A stretch of DNA of 64,000 nucleotides, from assembly GCA_021734325.1 (NCBI GenBank), contig JAIPJF010000003.1, positions 62,001 to 126,000 of the forward strand, read 5' to 3'. A program made the translations under genes and the position numbers. Positions 9,701 through 19,800 of the stretch are shown piece after piece. A model generated the notes under the pieces. That model was not told where the DNA came from. It saw only the letters and a program-made list of their open reading frames with translations, and did not search any database. Each line of letters begins with the position of its first letter. Position 1 is the stretch's first letter. The stretch comes from Fidelibacterota bacterium. Lineage in GTDB: Bacteria; Fidelibacterota; UBA8477; JABMPR01.

Positions 9701-10360
9701 TTATCTATTCAGTGTGAAAACCCGGTCACATGCAGCTGAGAGTGACCGACTATGGGTGGCGATCAGGAAGGATTGTCCATACTCTGCTCGCACTTTTTGG
9801 ATCAGATCAATGAGTTTCCGGCCATTATCCGGATCGAGATTGCCAGTCGGTTCATCTGCCAGAACCAACTCCGGTCGATTCATCAGTGCCCGGGCCACTG
9901 CTATCCGTTGTCTTTCACCTCCGGAGAGCTGGGAGGGTTTATGAGATCGTCTTTCATAGACACCAACAGCCTGAAGCAGCTCAATGGCTCGTGCTTCTGC
10001 TTCAATCTTATTTATACCGAGTATCTTTGCGGGAATGAGCACGTTCTCCAGGGCTGTAAATTCCGGCAGGAGATAGTGGAACTGAAATACAAAGCCCAGA
10101 TTTTCTGCTCTAAATTGACTGAGTTGATCATCATTCATTTTCTGGAGATTCTTTCCAGAGATGGTGATCTGACCAGAATCTGCTTCATCCAGGGTGCCAA
10201 TAATGTTTAATAGTGTTGTTTTACCAATGCCGGAGGGGCCATTAACAGCGACTATCTCTCCCCGATTCATGTTAAAATCAATCTGCCGGAGCACCAACAG
10301 ATCCTCACCGCTACTAGTGTATGATTTATTTATATTTTGAACTTCAAGAATAGTATCCAT
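9701..10360 (-). CDS. lolD: Lipoprotein-releasing ABC transporter ATP-binding protein LolD
   Basis: A 219-residue ATPase of the MacB/LolD family: Walker A GPSGIGKTTLLN, Q-loop FQFHYLLPEFTALENV, signature LSGGERQRIAVARALMNRP and Walker B LVLADEPTGNLD. Together with the two permeases just upstream it should form LolCDE, which pulls mature lipoproteins out of the inner membrane for transfer to the outer membrane. ATG at 10360 is preferred over an overlapping GTG at 10366 because AAAGG stands at the right distance. The LPEFTALENV wording after the Q-loop is typical of LolD rather than of MacB. Confidence 0.9.
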   Translation of the reverse strand: MDTILEVQNINKSYTSSGEDLLVLRQIDFNMNRGEIVAVNGPSGIGKTTLLNIIGTLDEADSGQITISGKNLQKMNDDQLSQFRAENLGFVFQFHYLLPEFTALENVLIPAKILGINKIEAEARAIELLQAVGVYERRSHKPSQLSGGERQRIAVARALMNRPELVLADEPTGNLDPDNGRKLIDLIQKVRAEYGQSFLIATHSRSLSAACDRVFTLNR

Positions 10361-10362
10361 TG

Positions 10363-11562
10363 TCACCTTTTATAATTTATTGCATTCAGCGGGTTTAACC
10401 GAGCGGCTTTTTTGGCAGGATATCGAATTGAAAAAAGAACGATAGCAAAGGCCACGACCCCCACCAGTAGCACTTCATCCCAATACATTTTCACCGGCAG
10501 AACAGGAATGAGGTAAATATCTGTTGGCAGACTTATCCACTGCCACTCTGCCTGGCCCAAAACAAGCAGTGTGCCAATTAGGATCCCCAGGAATACGCCA
10601 AAGAAGGCAACGATCAGACCCTGCAAGTTAAATATCTGTCGAATACTCCCAGCCTGGGCTCCCATTACCCTCAGAATGCCAATACTACCTGTTTTTTCCA
10701 GAACCATCATCATTAAAGAACTCACGATATTGAATACAGCGACCAGAATGATCAGATTCAAGCCAATAAAGCTGCCCCACTTTTCCATCCGCATGGCATC
10801 GAAAAGGGTTCGATGCTGATCATACCAGGTTTTTATCTCCATCTCAGGCATCGACACTTTCAGCCTATCCTTGATCATTTTTGCTGAATCATAATCATTC
10901 AATTGGACAATGACCATATCGCTTCCGGCCGACTTGAACAGGCGTCTCCCCTCCTGGTAGGGAATGATTGCCAGACTACGGTCAAAATCGAAAATATCAG
11001 ATTGGAATATGCCTGTGACCACAAAATGTCTTGAGGGGACCCTGAACTGTCCGGCGCGTACATCCAGCGGACTGCTTACGAGCAAAGTGTCACCAACAGA
11101 GAGAAATAGTTTATCTGCGACCCCGATACCAATCACAATCCCAGGCTGCTCTGTGCCCAAAGTTGAAAGGCGGCCAGGCACGATTGATGAGTTATACTGC
11201 TCATTCAACAGATGGTCCCAGCGCTCCTGTTCAACAGCTCTGACATTCAATACAGATTTTACCTCACCATATTCCAGAATAGCCTTGCGCTCAATGCTGC
11301 GATAAGCCGCATTAATTTCAGGATTTGCTTCCAGGAGTGCCTCAGTATTCACGTTTCCATAAACAGTAAGATGTGGAATGAAATTCGTAATACGTCTGGT
11401 GACCTCTGTCTCAAAACCATTTAAAATGGCCATTGTAATGATCAAAGCAATGATCCCCAAAGCAATACCAATAATCGATACACCCCCCACCCAGCTTATA
11501 AATCGATTACTTCTTTTTGCAAAAAAGTAACGTCGGGCAATAAACCAGTGAAAATGTCTCAT
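10363..11562 (-). CDS. LolC/LolE-type lipoprotein-releasing permease
   Basis: A 399-residue ABC permease with the LolC/E plan: the N-terminal WFIARRYFFAKRSNRFISWVGGVSIIGIALG helix, a periplasmic domain (about 45-265), then three helices near the C-terminus with MVLEKTGSIGILRVMGA coupling sequence and a closing RLNPLNAINYKR. It is paralogous to the permease immediately upstream, which it overlaps by 4 nt (ATGA). The lolD stop/start region also overlaps its end. The two permeases and LolD form one transcription unit downstream of lysS. Confidence 0.88.
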   Translation of the reverse strand: MRHFHWFIARRYFFAKRSNRFISWVGGVSIIGIALGIIALIITMAILNGFETEVTRRITNFIPHLTVYGNVNTEALLEANPEINAAYRSIERKAILEYGEVKSVLNVRAVEQERWDHLLNEQYNSSIVPGRLSTLGTEQPGIVIGIGVADKLFLSVGDTLLVSSPLDVRAGQFRVPSRHFVVTGIFQSDIFDFDRSLAIIPYQEGRRLFKSAGSDMVIVQLNDYDSAKMIKDRLKVSMPEMEIKTWYDQHRTLFDAMRMEKWGSFIGLNLIILVAVFNIVSSLMMMVLEKTGSIGILRVMGAQAGSIRQIFNLQGLIVAFFGVFLGILIGTLLVLGQAEWQWISLPTDIYLIPVLPVKMYWDEVLLVGVVAFAIVLFSIRYPAKKAARLNPLNAINYKR

Positions 11563-12761
11563 TCGTCCCTCAAGGCATCTGCGGGCTTTAATCCGCTGGC
11601 TTGCATTGCTGGAATCAAGGAGGACAAAACTGCCAGCAAAAGAATACTTCCTGAGATGAGAAAAATATCTTGAATAGAGATTTGAATGGAAACACTATCC
11701 ATAAAGTAGACATCGCTGGGTAAGCGGATCAATCCAAAAGTGCTTTGCAGCCAGATCAGCAGGACTGAGAAGGACAATCCCAGTATAACACCTGACAATC
11801 CGATCATGAGTCCTTCCAGGGCGAATATTCTTCGAATCCTTGCTTTACTCGTACCTAAAGCTCTCAGTGTTCCAATCTCACTCCGTTTTTCCATGATGAT
11901 CAAGATCAGCGTGCTGGCAATATTGACCAGGGCCACAAGCATGATCATGCTAAAGATCACCAATATGGGCAATTGTTGGGTTTTCATCCAGTTAAACAGA
12001 GTCTGATGTCTATCCTTCCAGGAAATGGACAGATAGGCATACGGGAGGATCGAATCAATTTGTGCCATGACCTGGTCTGTAAGTGCCAGATCATCAAGGA
12101 ATACACCAAATTCATCCGGCCCATCATCATCGCCCAGTAATTCATTCATGGTCGACAGTGAGCAATACAAGTAGCTTTTGTCATAGTCTACCATCCCAGA
12201 CTCGTAAATACCTTTTATCTGGGTTTGCGCAATGGATGGATAACCCGTCATCTCAGTGAGTGATGCCAGGTCATAAATCAGGATGGATTCTGAAAGTGAG
12301 ACCCCCAGCATCTCCGCCATGGAGGCACCAATGATGATACCCGAGCTGATACTGTCATTTTGATTCATGTTGGAGCTTACGGAATAGAGTTGTTCCAGCG
12401 CCTCCTCTGGCATTGCCTCAAGCAGTGCCCCTTCAGTTACGCCGTTGGCCTTCAGCATCAATTCAGTTTTACGAATGCGAAATATCTTGTTTACACCTGG
12501 GATATCAGAAATTTCCTGGATCCTCTCGTCCGGCAGGTCAAAACCGGATTCAAATAACTTTTCTATGCGGATGTGGGTATCAAAGCCAATGATCTTTTCC
12601 GTAACAACAGATTCAAAACCGTGCATGATACCGAGTGCGAGGACGAGTGTGGTTACCCCAAGTGCCATGCCAATGATCGTGGTTCTGGCGATGAACGCTA
12701 TAAATGGGATCCGATGTTTACCGAATAGATAGCGGGTGGCGAGATAACCTGTGAAGGACAC
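11559..12761 (-). CDS. LolC/LolE-type lipoprotein-releasing permease (second copy)
   Basis: A 400-residue paralogue of the downstream permease with the same plan: one N-terminal helix (GYLATRYLFGKHRIPFIAFIARTTIIGMALG), a periplasmic domain, then three C-terminal helices with IIMEKRSEIGTLRALGTSKARI and a closing SGLKPADALRDE. Two different permeases beside LolD are what a heteromeric LolCDE requires, rather than the single LolF of some bacteria. Which is C and which is E cannot be settled by eye. The start is GTG, 16 nt after the lysS stop. Confidence 0.88.
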   Translation of the reverse strand: MSFTGYLATRYLFGKHRIPFIAFIARTTIIGMALGVTTLVLALGIMHGFESVVTEKIIGFDTHIRIEKLFESGFDLPDERIQEISDIPGVNKIFRIRKTELMLKANGVTEGALLEAMPEEALEQLYSVSSNMNQNDSISSGIIIGASMAEMLGVSLSESILIYDLASLTEMTGYPSIAQTQIKGIYESGMVDYDKSYLYCSLSTMNELLGDDDGPDEFGVFLDDLALTDQVMAQIDSILPYAYLSISWKDRHQTLFNWMKTQQLPILVIFSMIMLVALVNIASTLILIIMEKRSEIGTLRALGTSKARIRRIFALEGLMIGLSGVILGLSFSVLLIWLQSTFGLIRLPSDVYFMDSVSIQISIQDIFLISGSILLLAVLSSLIPAMQASGLKPADALRDE

Positions 12762-12777
12762 GGTTTAAATTCAGTAC

Positions 12778-14280
12778 CTAGCCTTTAGATTCTGACCTCA
12801 TTTGTGGGAATAAGAGAACGTCTCTGATTGATCGGTTGCCAGTCAGGAGCATGACGAGTCTGTCCAGTCCCATGCCAACACCTCCCGTTGGGGGCATCCC
12901 GTATTCCATCGCCTGGAGAAAATCCTCATCGAGGACCTGCGCCTCCTCATCACCGGCAGCTCTCAATCCTGATTGTGCCTCCAGTCTTTCACGCTGATCT
13001 ATGGGATCATTCAGTTCAGTAAATGCATTGGCAAATTCATTCCCGGCGATAAACAGTTCAAATCTTTCAACGAAGGTTCCATCGCTGTCTCGTTTCGGTT
13101 TGGCAAGGGGTGAGATAGCCTTTGGATATTCGGTCACGAAAGTAGGCTCAACCAGATGTGACTGAACAACACCATCAAAGAGAGCATCCAGCAATTGGCC
13201 GTAATTAGAGTTTCCAGGGATGTCAATCTTGTGGTCGCGGCATACCTTTAACAGGTCTTTTTCATCAGCTTTCTCGAGATCCAGGCCAACATATTTCTGG
13301 ACCAATTCGGTCATGGTCGCTCTTTGAAATGGTTTGGTCAGGTCAATCTCATGGTCATTATACATGAATATGCTCTGCTCCAGATCATTGGCCAGATACT
13401 TGAAGAGAGTTTCGACCTGCTCCATGAGGTAGAAATAGTCAACGTAGGCTTCGTACCACTCAATGACTGTAAATTCGGGATTGTGCATCCTGTCCATGCC
13501 CTCATTGCGGAAGTTCCTCGAGAATTCAAATACTTTTTCAAATCCACCAATAATGAGGCGTTTTAAGTAGAGTTCATCAGCGATTCTTAGATATAGGGTC
13601 ATGTCCAGTGCATTGTGATGAGTCTTGAAGGGACGGGCTGACGCACCGCCATACAAAGGCTGCAGTATGGGAGTTTCCACTTCCAAATATCCCTGTGTAT
13701 CAAAAAAGTTCCGTATGCTCTTATGGATCTTTGATCTTTTTACAAAGGTCTCTTTCACCTCTGGATTCACGATAAGATCCAGGTATCTTTTCCGATAGCG
13801 TTGCTCCTTGTCCTCAAAACCGTCAAATAGCTGGCCGTCCTTCTCTTTTACATTGGGAAGAGGTCTTATGTTTTTACTCAATAGTTTAGCTTCGATGACC
13901 TTGAGGGTTTTTTCACCCGTTCTTGTGGTCATCATTCTCCCTTTGACCCCGAGAAAATCCCCAATATCCATATGCTTAAACATGGTGTAGCTGGCTTCAC
14001 CTATATCTTCCCGACTGATATAGAGTTGTATACGGCCACTCCCATCCATGATATTGGCGAAACTTGCCTTGCCCATGATCCGTTGGGACATCAGACGGCC
14101 TGCAAGACTAATGACCTCCTGCTCATCCTTTTCTTCGTATTGATCAAGAGCCTCCTGGGCCAGATGCGTGCGCTCATAGCTATGGGGATAGGGCTCAATC
14201 CCGTCTTCGATAAAGGAGGCGATCTTCGCCTTACGTTGTTCCATGATATCTTTTAAAGTACGCTCACTCATGTGGATCAT
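12778..14280 (-). CDS. lysS: Lysyl-tRNA synthetase, class II
   Basis: A 500-residue class IIb synthetase. The N-terminal OB-fold anticodon domain covers about 60-165 (VISLAGRLMSQRIMGKASFANIMDGSGRIQ region). The catalytic core holds motif 1 (FLEVETPIL-like, YLEVETPILQPLYGGASARPF), motif 2 (FEFSRNFRNEGMDRMHNPEFT) and motif 3 (GVGMGLDRLVMLLTG). It attaches lysine to tRNA-Lys in the cytoplasm. The ATG at 14280 overlaps the prfB stop by 4 nt; a second ATG at 14271 is possible. The prfB-lysS pairing is a common bacterial arrangement. Confidence 0.97.
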   Translation of the reverse strand: MIHMSERTLKDIMEQRKAKIASFIEDGIEPYPHSYERTHLAQEALDQYEEKDEQEVISLAGRLMSQRIMGKASFANIMDGSGRIQLYISREDIGEASYTMFKHMDIGDFLGVKGRMMTTRTGEKTLKVIEAKLLSKNIRPLPNVKEKDGQLFDGFEDKEQRYRKRYLDLIVNPEVKETFVKRSKIHKSIRNFFDTQGYLEVETPILQPLYGGASARPFKTHHNALDMTLYLRIADELYLKRLIIGGFEKVFEFSRNFRNEGMDRMHNPEFTVIEWYEAYVDYFYLMEQVETLFKYLANDLEQSIFMYNDHEIDLTKPFQRATMTELVQKYVGLDLEKADEKDLLKVCRDHKIDIPGNSNYGQLLDALFDGVVQSHLVEPTFVTEYPKAISPLAKPKRDSDGTFVERFELFIAGNEFANAFTELNDPIDQRERLEAQSGLRAAGDEEAQVLDEDFLQAMEYGMPPTGGVGMGLDRLVMLLTGNRSIRDVLLFPQMRSESKG

Positions 14281-15378
14281 TTTCCCATCTGATTCAATAA
14301 ATATGCTTTTATAAAGTTGTCAATATCACCATTCATAACGGCTTGAATATTTCCGGTTTCATGTTTTGTTCTATGATCTTTCACCATCGTGTAGGGATGA
14401 AATACATAGGATCTGATTTGATTACCCCAGCCTATGTCTGTTTTGGAAGAGGCCATCTGATCCATTTTTGCCTGCTCTTTTTCCTTCTCCAGCTGATGTA
14501 GCCTCGCTTTGAGCATTTTCATCGCTGTTTCTTTATTCTTGTGCTGAGATCGTTCATTCTGGCATTGAACCACAATACCTGATGGTGTGTGGGTCAACCT
14601 CACGGCCGAATCGGTCTTATTGATGTGTTGACCCCCGGCACCACTTGCCCGGTAGGTATCCACTCGAACTTCATTCATATCTATGGTGATTTCGATCTCA
14701 GTATCATAAAGGGGGTAGACATACACGGATGCAAAAGAAGTGTGTCGTCGTGAATTGGAATCAAATGGACTGATCCGTACCAGACGATGGATTCCGTTCT
14801 CCGCTTTCATATATCCAAAAGCGAACTGACCTTTGACTTCGAGGGTGGCATCTTTCAATCCTGCTTCATCCCCAGGAAGATAATCCAGAGCCTTCCAGCT
14901 CCATCCCCGGTTCTCGATCCAGCGTGTGTACATGCGATAGAGCATCTCGGCCCAGTCCTGGGATTCTGTCCCACCGGCTCCAGGATGGATAGTAACGATG
15001 CAATCAAGTGCATCATCATCCTCACTCAGCAATTGTCTGAGTTCATAGTCCTCGAGGGTGCGTCTGAAGTCCCCCAGTGCTTTATCCAAATCTTTTGAAA
15101 GGCTCTCATCTCCCTCCTCGAGGGCCAATTCCAAGAGAATATCCAGATCCTCTTCATGGTGGATAACATTTTCCCAGTCCGAGACCTGAGCTTCGAGCAG
15201 ATTGATGCTTTTTATTGTTGATTGTGCTTCAGATGTGTTGTTCCAGAAGCCATCTTTCAGTGAGAGTGCTTTTAGCTCACCCAGCTGATTCTGAACATTG
15301 GAAAGGTCAAAGATGCCCCCTTAGCGTTTCCAGGCGCTTTTTGAGTCCGCTTAATTCATCTTTTATTTCATCAAACAT
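14277..15378 (-). CDS. prfB: Peptide chain release factor 2, with programmed +1 frameshift
   Basis: The gene is read in two frames. Frame one starts at ATG 15378 (AGGAG upstream) and gives 23 codons up to an in-frame TGA at 15309-15307; after a +1 slip, translation resumes with GAC at 15308 and continues to 14277, making 366 residues, the normal RF2 length. The second part carries the SPF stop-codon recognition motif (ISPFDSNSRRHTS) and the catalytic GGQ loop (GAGGQHINKTDSAVR). RF2 ends translation at UGA and UAA. The frameshift makes its synthesis self-limiting, because high RF2 favours termination at the internal TGA. It overlaps lysS by 4 nt. Confidence 0.95.
15306..15321 (-). promoter_or_regulatory. 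Programmed +1 frameshift site of prfB
   Basis: Read on the minus strand the site is AGG GGG CAT CTT TGA C: an internal Shine-Dalgarno-like AGGGGG, a 3-nt spacer, the slippery CTT, the TGA stop and a following C. It differs from the E. coli prfB site only in CAT for TAT. The arrangement and spacing are those known to drive +1 slippage of the peptidyl-tRNA. Confidence 0.95.
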
Positions 15379-15390
15379 TGGTTCTATCTC

Positions 15391-15891
15391 CTAAGCTCTC
15401 TTTGTGAGCAGAAAAAATTGCATCAGGCTGATTGTAATGGAGATATAGGGTAGAATATCATTGACCACTTTCCATATGGTACCATTTACAATGATGGTAT
15501 CATTGGGATAAATGACGGGCATATAGGAATCATCCCCGGTTTCTATAAAGGCCTCAATATTGGCATAAACCACGCGATCCTCTCCCGGCTGAACATTAAA
15601 ACGGATGATGCGTATTTTGCTTAGTCTTGCTCTGCCTGTTGGACCACCTACATAGCTTAATAATGAGATCAGATCTGCATCGGATGGCACCATGGTCACA
15701 CCTGGCGCCTGAACTTCACCCCATATACGAATAACCATACTCAACTTTCCCGTTTCGGGATCGATGAGATAGTTTGGGTCTTCAGTCTTTTGGTCTTTTC
15801 GTTGCGCCCATAATGATTGAGATAATAGGATGAGTGTCAGGATGATAATCAATCTTCTATTCAATGTGAACCCCTTGCCAGATACTAGCAT
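15391..15891 (-). CDS. SLBB-domain protein, polysaccharide-export-like, exported
   Basis: A 166-residue protein with a hydrophobic N-terminal signal (about 10-30, ending LLSQSLWA) and one SLBB-type domain: IRIWGEVQAPGVTMVPSDADLISLLSYVGGP is the usual opening of soluble-ligand-binding beta-grasp repeats. A final hydrophobic stretch (ILPYISITISLMQFFLL) suggests a C-terminal membrane anchor. It lacks the Poly_export domain of Wza. Its ATG shares bases with the stop of the PorV-family gene (TAATG), so it is translationally coupled to the surface module and may assist envelope export. Exact role unknown. Confidence 0.7.
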   Translation of the reverse strand: MLVSGKGFTLNRRLIIILTLILLSQSLWAQRKDQKTEDPNYLIDPETGKLSMVIRIWGEVQAPGVTMVPSDADLISLLSYVGGPTGRARLSKIRIIRFNVQPGEDRVVYANIEAFIETGDDSYMPVIYPNDTIIVNGTIWKVVNDILPYISITISLMQFFLLTKRA

Positions 15892-16883
15892 TAGAAATGA
15901 TAGCTGATTCCAATTTTCTGCATATCAGACAGCTCATGCTGGCTGAATGAGTAGTCAATAATAAACTTTTTTATGCCAATGCCAAGACCAAAGGAAGTTG
16001 TATAGCTATCATGCCCTCCTCTGATAAAAACCAGATTCTTGATACTGAGTTCAGCACCATAATTTATTGAATTGTCATTTCGTGTATGGTGACTTTTTGA
16101 AAAGCGTATTCGGGAATCATATTTTTTTATATTTTGTTCAACTGCAAACCCGTAACTAATCTGACGTATGATGGCATCCTGGTGCTCAGTATCCCAGTAA
16201 ACAGGTGTATTCAATATGTCACTCATGAGAAGACCCAGGGAGAACTCCGTATTGACGAGCATATCGGTCATCCCGCCAAGATTAAAGAAAAATTGGCCTC
16301 CAAGATCTATCCCTGATCCCAGTCCACGATTATCTTCCAGAACCTTGTCGATATATTTCACAGACGCACCCACGGGGAGTCGGCAGGGTATCTTAAAAAA
16401 GACCCATCCCAGATCGATATCAAATTTGTATTCGCGGGCAATAGAGAGGAATATGGCGCTTTCTCGATATTTGATGGATTCCAAATCCGTTCCTGATAAG
16501 GCCAATACTGAATCTCTTCGATTCTCTGGACTTAAGTCAGACAAATTGGGTCTGGCGAAAAGGTTATCGATGCTATTATTGATGATCGTGAGTCCTAGTT
16601 CATAGTTCTCCAGGATACCATACTTTGCCTCGACTCCTACACTCTGTGTTAGAGCTTCGAATCGATCATAAATAATCGCAAGGTGTGCAGGGGACCCATT
16701 CACAAAGCCAGCCGGGTTATTCAGGGCATGCCCACTGGTGACAACTGCTGCTACAGTACTATTCCCCAGTGAATGCACCTGGGGTTGAATACTCGCAAAC
16801 AGAAAAGCATCAGCATATTCTCCTGCCATGATCGCCGATGAGGTGACAATTGACCAGAAAAGGATATGGCTGAAAGTTTTCAT
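15891..16883 (-). CDS. PorV/PorQ family outer-membrane beta-barrel protein
   Basis: A 330-residue protein with a signal peptide (MKTFSHILFWSIVTSSAIMAGEY) and alternating hydrophobic strands ending in aromatic IGISYHF, as expected of an outer-membrane barrel. The opening pattern (FASIQPQVHSLGNSTVAAVVTSGHALNNPAGF) matches the PorV/PorQ/UPF0164 group, whose members carry or anchor type IX secretion cargo at the surface. It is translationally coupled to the PorU-like gene upstream by an ATGA overlap, which fits a PorU-PorV pair. No substrate can be named from sequence. Confidence 0.75.
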   Translation of the reverse strand: MKTFSHILFWSIVTSSAIMAGEYADAFLFASIQPQVHSLGNSTVAAVVTSGHALNNPAGFVNGSPAHLAIIYDRFEALTQSVGVEAKYGILENYELGLTIINNSIDNLFARPNLSDLSPENRRDSVLALSGTDLESIKYRESAIFLSIAREYKFDIDLGWVFFKIPCRLPVGASVKYIDKVLEDNRGLGSGIDLGGQFFFNLGGMTDMLVNTEFSLGLLMSDILNTPVYWDTEHQDAIIRQISYGFAVEQNIKKYDSRIRFSKSHHTRNDNSINYGAELSIKNLVFIRGGHDSYTTSFGLGIGIKKFIIDYSFSQHELSDMQKIGISYHF

Positions 16884-19800
16884 CTATTTTTCACCATTTT
16901 TCCAACGGGTCCAACAAGCTTCTTTCCATCCGCTTCACCGCGAATACGATAAAAGTAAACGCCATTCGCGACAAATTCCTCATTCTTATCACGACCGTTC
17001 CACGGGACTTCATGATATCCGATGGCTCCCAGCGGCACTCCAACCCGGGCATTGTAGGCATCAATACTATGTAATTTATAGCCGGCAAGTGTATAGATAT
17101 CAATCACAACATCGCTTAGTGGTTGGGTAAGTTCATAAATAATCAGCGTTTCTGCTTCAAATGGATTGGGATAATTTCCATAATCGATAATATCTGCTTC
17201 GCCTGCGACAACAGCACTTACGACCTCCTCATCCGACCAATTATCTAGTGCATCGCTTACACGAAATGCAATCTGATGTTCACCAGGTAGAAGCTCCAGA
17301 CTCGCAGATATTGCAATTTCCTGGGCTGCCTGGCTGGTATCCCCCAGTTGGACAATCAGCTGTGTACCATCAACAAGAATTGAAACATCCTCTTTCTTCC
17401 AGGTAAAGCCATCTGGATCCTCGGCAAGAAGATTTAATCGGCTGTTTTCTAAAATGTAATCCCCATCAAAGAAAAGCTGATTTGACATCATTAAGGAAAC
17501 CCGGGGACCGCTTGTATTCACTTTATTGCCCATTGAAACAAGACCGGAAGCCTGGAGTGAGTACTCACTATTCAATTTTTCCAGTATCTGCCAGCTATTG
17601 ATACGGGGTTCTTTGAGAAAAAGTGGACGCTCGGAAGAAATCCAGACATCAATATCAGGATTTGATATCCCAATTTGATAACGGGTGGAGTCCCTGTAAA
17701 AATTTATACCACTGGTGGAAGTGATTTGATTTGTATCAGATTGGACTCTTATCCATGCAGTATCAGCAGATGTTGCCCGAAGATATCCCCCTGACCATAA
17801 TGCCAGTGTATCTGAGTTTTGAGCATTAAAGGTGATACCCAGACCAGGTATGATCTGCGAGTAAGTCGGGCTTATTATCGTATCAATTAACACCTGTGCG
17901 CCGTCTTCGGCTTGAGGCAAATTCATGGAGGACTTGATATTCACGTCTCCCATACCAAAATAGGTGGGGACAAAAAAGCTGTTGTTCCCTTTTCTGATTA
18001 TAATGGCCTCGGAAATTTCCTGGCGGAAATCCGCAGAGGAGTCCTGATGGTTAAGTGTGATTGTGGCTTCATCCAAGCCCTGCAGGGAGTACTCATATTC
18101 TAGTCCAATTCGCTTTCCCACTGCAGCCTCTCCGATATTGTTCAAGCTGAAGGTGATTTCTGCAGGTAGATAAAGCCTATATTTCTGAGAGTTTAGTGTA
18201 TTGTTGGTGTCTTCAAAGGCAGAGAAAACATAATAAGTGTTATAGATTCCAGACTTTAGCTCTGAGATGTTCGATGTTGTCCACCACTCCCCGTCATAAA
18301 CAAGTGATTCTTCAAAGCTACTTCCACCTGAAAATGTCACAATGATACTATCAGGAGTTGCCCCCAGCGTGTGGTACTTTAGTCTGAGGGGGATATCAGT
18401 TGAGGTTTCCAGTTCTTCCGCTGTAGGTGGTCGGTGCTCGATCCAATCGGAGCTGATGCCATAAGGTACATAGCCCTGAATCGCAGATTTATCTCTCCCT
18501 CTATCTAGGGTGTAGATCGTTCTGCTTTCACCGGAAGGCGGCGTAAGGATTAAGCTTGAATCCTCATTGTAGATAAGTTCCTCCTGATCGATCAGGAAAT
18601 GTGTGGGGATATTCTCATAAACTTTTTCTTTTTGCCACCAGGGTTGCCCATCACCGTTAATGGGCAACATTTTAAGTGTTCCGCTTTCACTGGCGATATA
18701 GTTCAATTCTAATTGTTCATCCTGAGCATAAATAAATTTTGAGCTGGATAACAGATCCTCATGAACAGGCAGGGCCAATTTTGTTGTGGGATCCCCAAGG
18801 TAGGTATATTGAAATAGCATGCTGGGTTTCAAATAGTCATAACCACTATTGGCAAGAAAATATTCAATCCGGGCCGTATTCATCAACTCTCCAACTGTTT
18901 TGTGCTCCTCAAGCAAGCGACGGAGCAGTGGTTGGATCATCAGAAAATCATTTACAGTCCAACCAACACCTGTGGATCCAAACCAACCAATGGCACCGGC
19001 CGGTGATTTGGTCAGCACGACCTCTCCCAGGCCCTGGATTTGAGCAAATGATGATGTAAAACAGGTCATACTGGTCACAAATGCCGGAGCAGATTCCGCA
19101 TCCAAATAATCTATATCCTCCCTTACAAAGAGGGAACGATCAGCCCAAACAGCGCCTCCACCGTGACCGAGAAAGTTGATCAGAAGTTTACCCTCATTCC
19201 AGAGGTTGATCAGGGAATCCGTATCACCCCAGAATATCTGACCCTCCGAGGTTCGATCGATAAATACTCTCGATGGCATGAACGGTTCTGGTACTTCGTT
19301 TTTCAGGAGACTCTGGCTCTGTTGTTTGAAGATTGTCTCGAAACCAGCGATGGTTATTATCTCATTCTGCCAGGAACCGTATCCAAGATCCGTGTTGTAT
19401 CTAATCAATTTATCCAGGGTGATCTTGAGGTCCTCTGCATCATTACAGGGAAGACGGCCAATATTCAAATCGGGTAAATAGTCATCCCCATTAATCAGTG
19501 AATACCAGAAATCTGCTTCCGCTGCCCCCCATTGATAGGTTTGCATATAAAATGTGGGGATATTCTTAATAGCAATATCACGTTTTGCTTCCTTCGGGTC
19601 GGCAATGGCATCCCCAATAAATACAACATATTCAGGATTGGAAGGCCAATGGTTATTTGCATACTTCAGGAAGGACTTGACCGCAAAAGGAGACTTAATC
19701 CCATAATTGAATTCATCATAAACATCAGCAAGCGAAACCACGACAGGGTTCCACCCTTCATTTCGTTTAAAATCGAGGTAATCATCCAATTGATTCATGA

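Noticed and set aside
14277-15134. prfB as a 285-residue gene starting at 15134
   Set aside because: RF2 homology continues upstream in the same frame to 15308 and then into the first frame through a classic CTT TGA C shift site, giving the normal 366 residues.
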